From: Silene conica
Taxonomy: Eukaryota; Streptophyta; Magnoliopsida; Caryophyllales; Caryophyllaceae
Assembly: GCA_029255685.2 (NCBI GenBank)
Contig: CM055320.2
Location: 45,419,910-45,483,909, forward strand
Direction: 5' to 3'
Length of the DNA stretch: 64,000 bases
Shown: piece by piece, positions 60,226 through 64,000 of the stretch
How the letters are laid out: each line of letters starts with the position of its first letter
How positions within the stretch are numbered: the stretch's first letter is position 1
Made by a program: the position numbers and the translations under genes
The notes under the pieces: model-generated
Told to the model about the DNA's origin: nothing
Databases searched by the model: none
Seen by the model: the letters and a program-made list of their open reading frames with translations, nothing else

Positions 60226-60511
60226 AGTGGTTCCACAACCAAAATCTCCCAAGGAGGCTACTCACCAAACCACAATCAATTCTTTAAGTACATTTGATCA
60301 ACACTGAATTGACCCCGGGAACTAAGTCGAGGGAGAGCCGGTTTCCCTTACGGTTGCCCGACCGGGGGGTCTCTATCCTCACTCCATTCCCGAACCCAAT
60401 ATAGTGTCGCCCGAACTCCGGGGACTCCAAACAAGCATACAAAGCATACGGAAAAAGAATAAATGCAATCCGACTTGAAAATCAAAAGTTATTAAACAAA
60501 CAATACGATCA

Positions 60512-60810
60512 GGGGCTCTCAGCCGGTTGGCCATAGGCGGCCGGTCAACCGGCTGAGAGTCCTATACTCTCTAGCCGACAACAAAAGAAAAACAACATGA
60601 AAGGTCTCCCAGCCGGCGGCCGGACGCCGGTCCACCGGCTGGGGAATCCTTCTTCCTTCTTCGCAAAAACACAACAACCTCAATAAGGGCTCCCAGCCGG
60701 CCGGCCGGTTGCCGGTCCACCGGCTTGGGACCCATGTCCAAAATTCTACGAAAAATCAACACATTACAAAGGGGACTCTGAGCCGGCTGGTCGGTCGACC
60801 GGCTCAGAGC
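60512..60810. repeat. Four GC-rich hairpin units
   Basis: The partner of 54393-54706. The last unit reads GAGCCGGCTGGTCGGTCGAC followed by CGGCTC, a near-perfect foldback. Confidence 0.88.
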
Positions 60811-63481
60811 CTCTGCTCGTATTTTCGCCATTTTCGACATACAAAATCATTCCCAAATCCTTTCCAATTCTTCCTATACATGTTTCTAAGCATTAAATCG
60901 ACATTTCCAGCATGTTTACCACATCAAATCCACATAAGAACATGTATACAATCCACCATTCCATGACTTAACAACCAAATCATAAATTAAACCGGTCTTA
61001 ACATGTATACTCCTAAAACCACTTTCTCATCCAATTCTTCCTCAAATCATCACAAGAATCAGTTTGTAAATCATTATAAGAACATTAGAGAACCTAACAA
61101 CCATACTAACTTCATCATATCACATTAAAATCACATATAGTGCTAATTTAGACAAAAAGCCGAGTTACTCATAATAGTCACCTCTTAAGCGATTAAGCTC
61201 CTTGCTTCTCTTCAAACTTGTCACTAACCTCTTGTGATCTCCTAAGCTTCCTCCTACAACATGAAAAACGATTTAAAATAGGCTATACACGGATTACTCC
61301 ATAACAGCCCATTTTTGAAGTGGAACGAAATGAAAAACGGAAGTGACGGATGGCTTGCAAATTCGATGAGGATTCCGAAAATGTATTTGTTACCTTGATT
61401 TGATGAACGGATGATGGAGAAAAATGGAATAGAAGATGAAGATTTAAGAGAGTTTTGTGAGAAATGAGTTTACAGTGTTTTTGCTTTTGAAGGAACAAAT
61501 ATGTCGACATAAGGGATTTGTGAGGGTTTAAGAATTGTCCTTTCCGTTTAAAGAAAACGGGTTTGGATATTTTGAACGGGTTTTAAGATGTGAACTTAAG
61601 TTTCCAAGTTGTATTCGTCTTAAGGACTTAAGGTTCTTAAGACGGATCTTACTATTTGTTTAAAACACTTTCCCAATAAATTACGGAAATATTATTTTAT
61701 TACTTAAAATAATTTAAAATGCTTAAAATATATTTTACGAAAATGCGGGATGTTACATAAAGGATGATTAGGAACTTCGGTTCCCCATGGCTAGAGTAAG
61801 TCGATATAGGGTAAATAACCAAACAACACAATCCCAAGGAACAAAGAATAAACCTTTAGGTCAATATTCTACCCAATCCTTATGGTCTTAGGGTTCCTAG
61901 TAAAGCACTAAACTTTCGTTCATAGGGCAATTCCAAAATTGTTGTTAAACTAATTCTACCAATCTTTCAATCTAGAAGAATTAGTTCACCAACAATAATG
62001 GGGATTGGTACATAAAGCATAAAACCTTAAAACCCTAAATTTCGCCATGGTTCCCCTAATTCCCAATCAAAGGGATTAGCTATTCATAATTATAAAACTA
62101 ATACTAACAAATTCAAAGAATAACATGTGAGATAACATAATTGAAGGTAACGATTCAAGAGGGCAAAACATAAATTTGAATAGCAATAACAACAAAGAAC
62201 AAGGAATTTGAATAACAAGAATAATTAATTGCATAAACTTACAAACGAACGGGAAAATAAGAGCGAATCTGAAAAGTTGGAGTTCTTCTCACTAAGTCCA
62301 ATGTGTTTTGTGCTAATGACTACTTAACCAAATAAAAATTCACGAGGTTCTTCTAATAGTCCTTCTAATTACATGATTAAAGAAATAAAACCGAAATAAA
62401 GAACCAAAACAGCGGAACCCTTTAGATGTAGGTGAGACATTCTGTAACTGTGCTTTGGTCAGTCAACCACTTGGGCTGGTTGGTCGACCGATTGCTGTGT
62501 GTTCCAGGCTCTGATTAGTTTGCACGCATCTCTAGGCTACGAGTTCAGATCTTTGCTTCGTGCATTTCCTTAAGATGGCTTCCGGAGGATGGTTAAAGCT
62601 TGATTTTTGCTCACTTCCGCTTGTTCCTACATTTAAAACATAGAAAGGCCAAAGTAAACCGTTACGGGAGGAAAGATAATTAAAAGTTACAAATATGCAT
62701 AGAAATACGTGATGAAACTATAAATAAAATGTATAGTAAATGCACGTATCAAGAAACTGCAAAATTACCTCTAATTTTGTGTAAGATGAAAGCTAGAGAG
62801 AGAAGGGAGAAGTATTCGTTTAACTCATGCCCTTTAAGTGCAGAGTGAATGTCATATTGATAGTTGCAAACAACCTTGCTATTAGACATCAACTAGGATT
62901 CCCCAAATCAATATTTGGTTCTACCTACATTACTTCACAACAACTGAACAACTTTATAATTGCTCAGACGAAATTCTATCTTTATAAAATCGGTTATATC
63001 GCTCTCTCTTGTGTAGTCTTTTATCTTATAAATATCTTATATTTATAATCCACTAATTAAATATAACCTTTTATATTTAATTAAATCATTTTATCTTTAT
63101 TAAATAATTTCATTACACATAATTAAATATAACATTTTATATTTAATTACGAATTAACATTATAATTCGTCTTAGCTAATATTATTTAATCAGTATTAAA
63201 TAATTATGTCATCATTACATTGACTAACCGTTTACTCGTATAGGGTATCAATATGATTACATTTTCATCTAATCACATCTCTAAGATTTCATCCTTTAGG
63301 TGTGACTCTTATGGACCAGTTGATTACCGCCATCTGTATGACAATAACGTCAAACTTTCTAGCAAGCCAACCGTTATTGATAAACGTGAATCAACTGGCT
63401 AAAATACAAAGTAGACCTTGTGTTCCTTTAACAGATTTATACGTGTTGTCGCACTAACTGTTGAGGACACTAGCTCCAACA

Positions 63482-64000
63482 ATCTCCCACATGACCGTAT
63501 CCAATTAAATTTCTCCCACTCAATGTCAAACAATTTGCAAATCTTTATTCACAAAGGTCGTATTTTACAAGCGATCTGTATCAAAAGTGGTTTTCCCGAC
63601 TAGAGACTAACTCAACTAATAACGAATCATTATTCGAGCTTGGCCAAGCATTTCAGTTACTACTCCTCGAGTGGCCTTGAGAAATATTAAAACCTGATAA
63701 GGGGTGGATATTTCCTTCAACTAGAATCTTGCAGATGTAAGCACAGTATGAAATGACCCAAAAAAATCTGCTTAGCCCTAGTTACGGTCAGCTACTGAGA
63801 AAGAAATCAAAGTCACCCAAAACTGCCTTTTATCTCAAGAAACAGTCGACAGTCAAAAGAATCGACTCAAGGAACACGATGGCCGTCCTATCCACGACCC
63901 GACACCGAATGTTCATTAACATTTAGAACTCCACTGCGTCATCACGAAAATGTCCTACGAGTTATCGTTATAATCTCGTATCTGTTATCGATCAGTCAAC
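63482..64000 (-). mobile_element. Start of the 3' body of the outer copia element
   Basis: A minus-strand polypurine tract (from 'atctcccac') is followed by non-coding sequence resembling 19796-20100 ('ctcgagtggcc', 'aaggggtgga'). No frame of interest. The element continues beyond the window. Confidence 0.75.

Larger units (their letters stand above)
52994..61757 (-). mobile_element. Gag-only Ty3/gypsy element with 2.6-kb LTRs
   Basis: Target duplication TAAAG lies at 52989-52993 and 61758-61762; the empty site can be read at 40571-40585. The LTRs are 52994-56209 (with a TRIM inside) and 59150-61757 (2,608 bp). The initiator-Met primer site is at 59136-59147 (minus). A purine tract (minus of 'atcaccccttctttc') lies at 56210-56224. 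The body is only 2.9 kb, with gag at 57826-58984; 56225-57825 is non-coding. The LTRs differ by a few percent by eye, so it is older than the copia at 18419. It belongs to the same LTR family as 1-365 and 1690-4588. Confidence 0.9.
59150..61757 (-). mobile_element. 5' LTR of the gag-only gypsy element
   Basis: 2,608 bp. It holds the minisatellite at 59896-60225, hairpin units at 60512-60810, and two copies of a ~45-bp GC-rich block ('gagccggtttccctt' ... 'ccggccggggggt') at about 59661-59698 and 60335-60372. Confidence 0.9.
40355..62751 (-). mobile_element. Athila-3, Ty3/gypsy Athila lineage, broken
   Basis: Target duplication AGAAA lies at 40350-40354 and 62752-62756. The left (3') LTR is 40355-48407, the body 48408-52772 and the right (5') LTR 52773-62751; both LTRs are split by later insertions. 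Once the gypsy insert is discounted, the right LTR is ~1.2 kb. The minus-strand polypurine tract is at 48408-48427 and the primer site at 52750-52767. Parts seen in the body: gag, protease, and the first part of reverse transcriptase, then a 3' spacer. Several breaks. LTR ends differ by a few percent by eye, so it is older than its copia and gypsy passengers. Confidence 0.88.
40133..63481 (-). mobile_element. Copia 3' LTR split by Athila-3
   Basis: The left part is 40133-40354 (starts TGTGGGAAA; GTAAG precedes it at 40128-40132) and the right part is 62757-63481 (ends CTCCAACA). Together they make about 950 bp, close to the 988-bp solo LTR at 7654-8641, with which they share several blocks. 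After 63481 a minus-strand polypurine tract (from 'atctcccac') starts the body. This is therefore the 3' LTR of an element whose body and 5' LTR lie mostly beyond 64000. Confidence 0.85.

Overview
This window is plant nuclear DNA, most likely eudicot and heterochromatic or pericentromeric. It is almost entirely nested LTR retrotransposons: Athila-type Ty3/gypsy with a tRNA-Asp-type primer site, other Ty3/gypsy elements with very long LTRs, Ty1/copia elements including a Sirevirus, and miniature TRIM elements. One CACTA DNA-transposon end and microsatellites are also present. No complete host gene was found; the only hint is a possible first exon near position 619. The species cannot be named from the sequence.

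Layout. 1-365 is the end of a long gypsy LTR. 366-914 and 4712-4853 are the only candidate non-transposon DNA. 920-4706 is a short LTR element (target duplication ATTAT) holding a gypsy solo LTR (1690-4588, AAAGT). 4854 starts a CACTA end, followed by an Athila LTR piece pointing the opposite way to its neighbour. From 5468 to 40132 lies Athila-1 (minus strand), which continues beyond the window. It has received a gypsy solo LTR (7159-10320, ATAGA) that itself holds a copia solo LTR (7654-8641, TCCGC). It has also received Athila-2 (12387-28628, plus, TCCGT), which carries a young gag-only copia element (18419-27860, GTTAT). Finally it holds a Sirevirus (29948-35590) beside a long gypsy LTR (35591-39296) that contains a four-LTR TRIM array (35613-36886, GGCTC).

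From 40133 a copia LTR interrupts the Athila-1 gag. That LTR is split by Athila-3 (40355-62751, AGAAA). Both LTRs of Athila-3 are occupied in turn: the left by a copia-type element (40707-47721) with a TRIM inside (45470-46024, GTCAA), the right by a gag-only gypsy element (52994-61757, TAAAG) with a TRIM inside (55105-55659, TCTTC). The deepest stack is five layers. After 63481 the window ends inside the body of the outer copia element.

How it works together. Most of these elements keep the signals needed in cis (LTRs, primer sites, polypurine tracts), and several keep only a gag-type frame. That suggests families mobilised by enzymes supplied elsewhere. The best-preserved frames are the Athila-2 gag-like ORF (14215-15225), the Sirevirus gag (31715-34054) and the copia gag (23055-23984). 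Boundaries given with target duplications were read directly from the sequence; family names rest on motif recognition.
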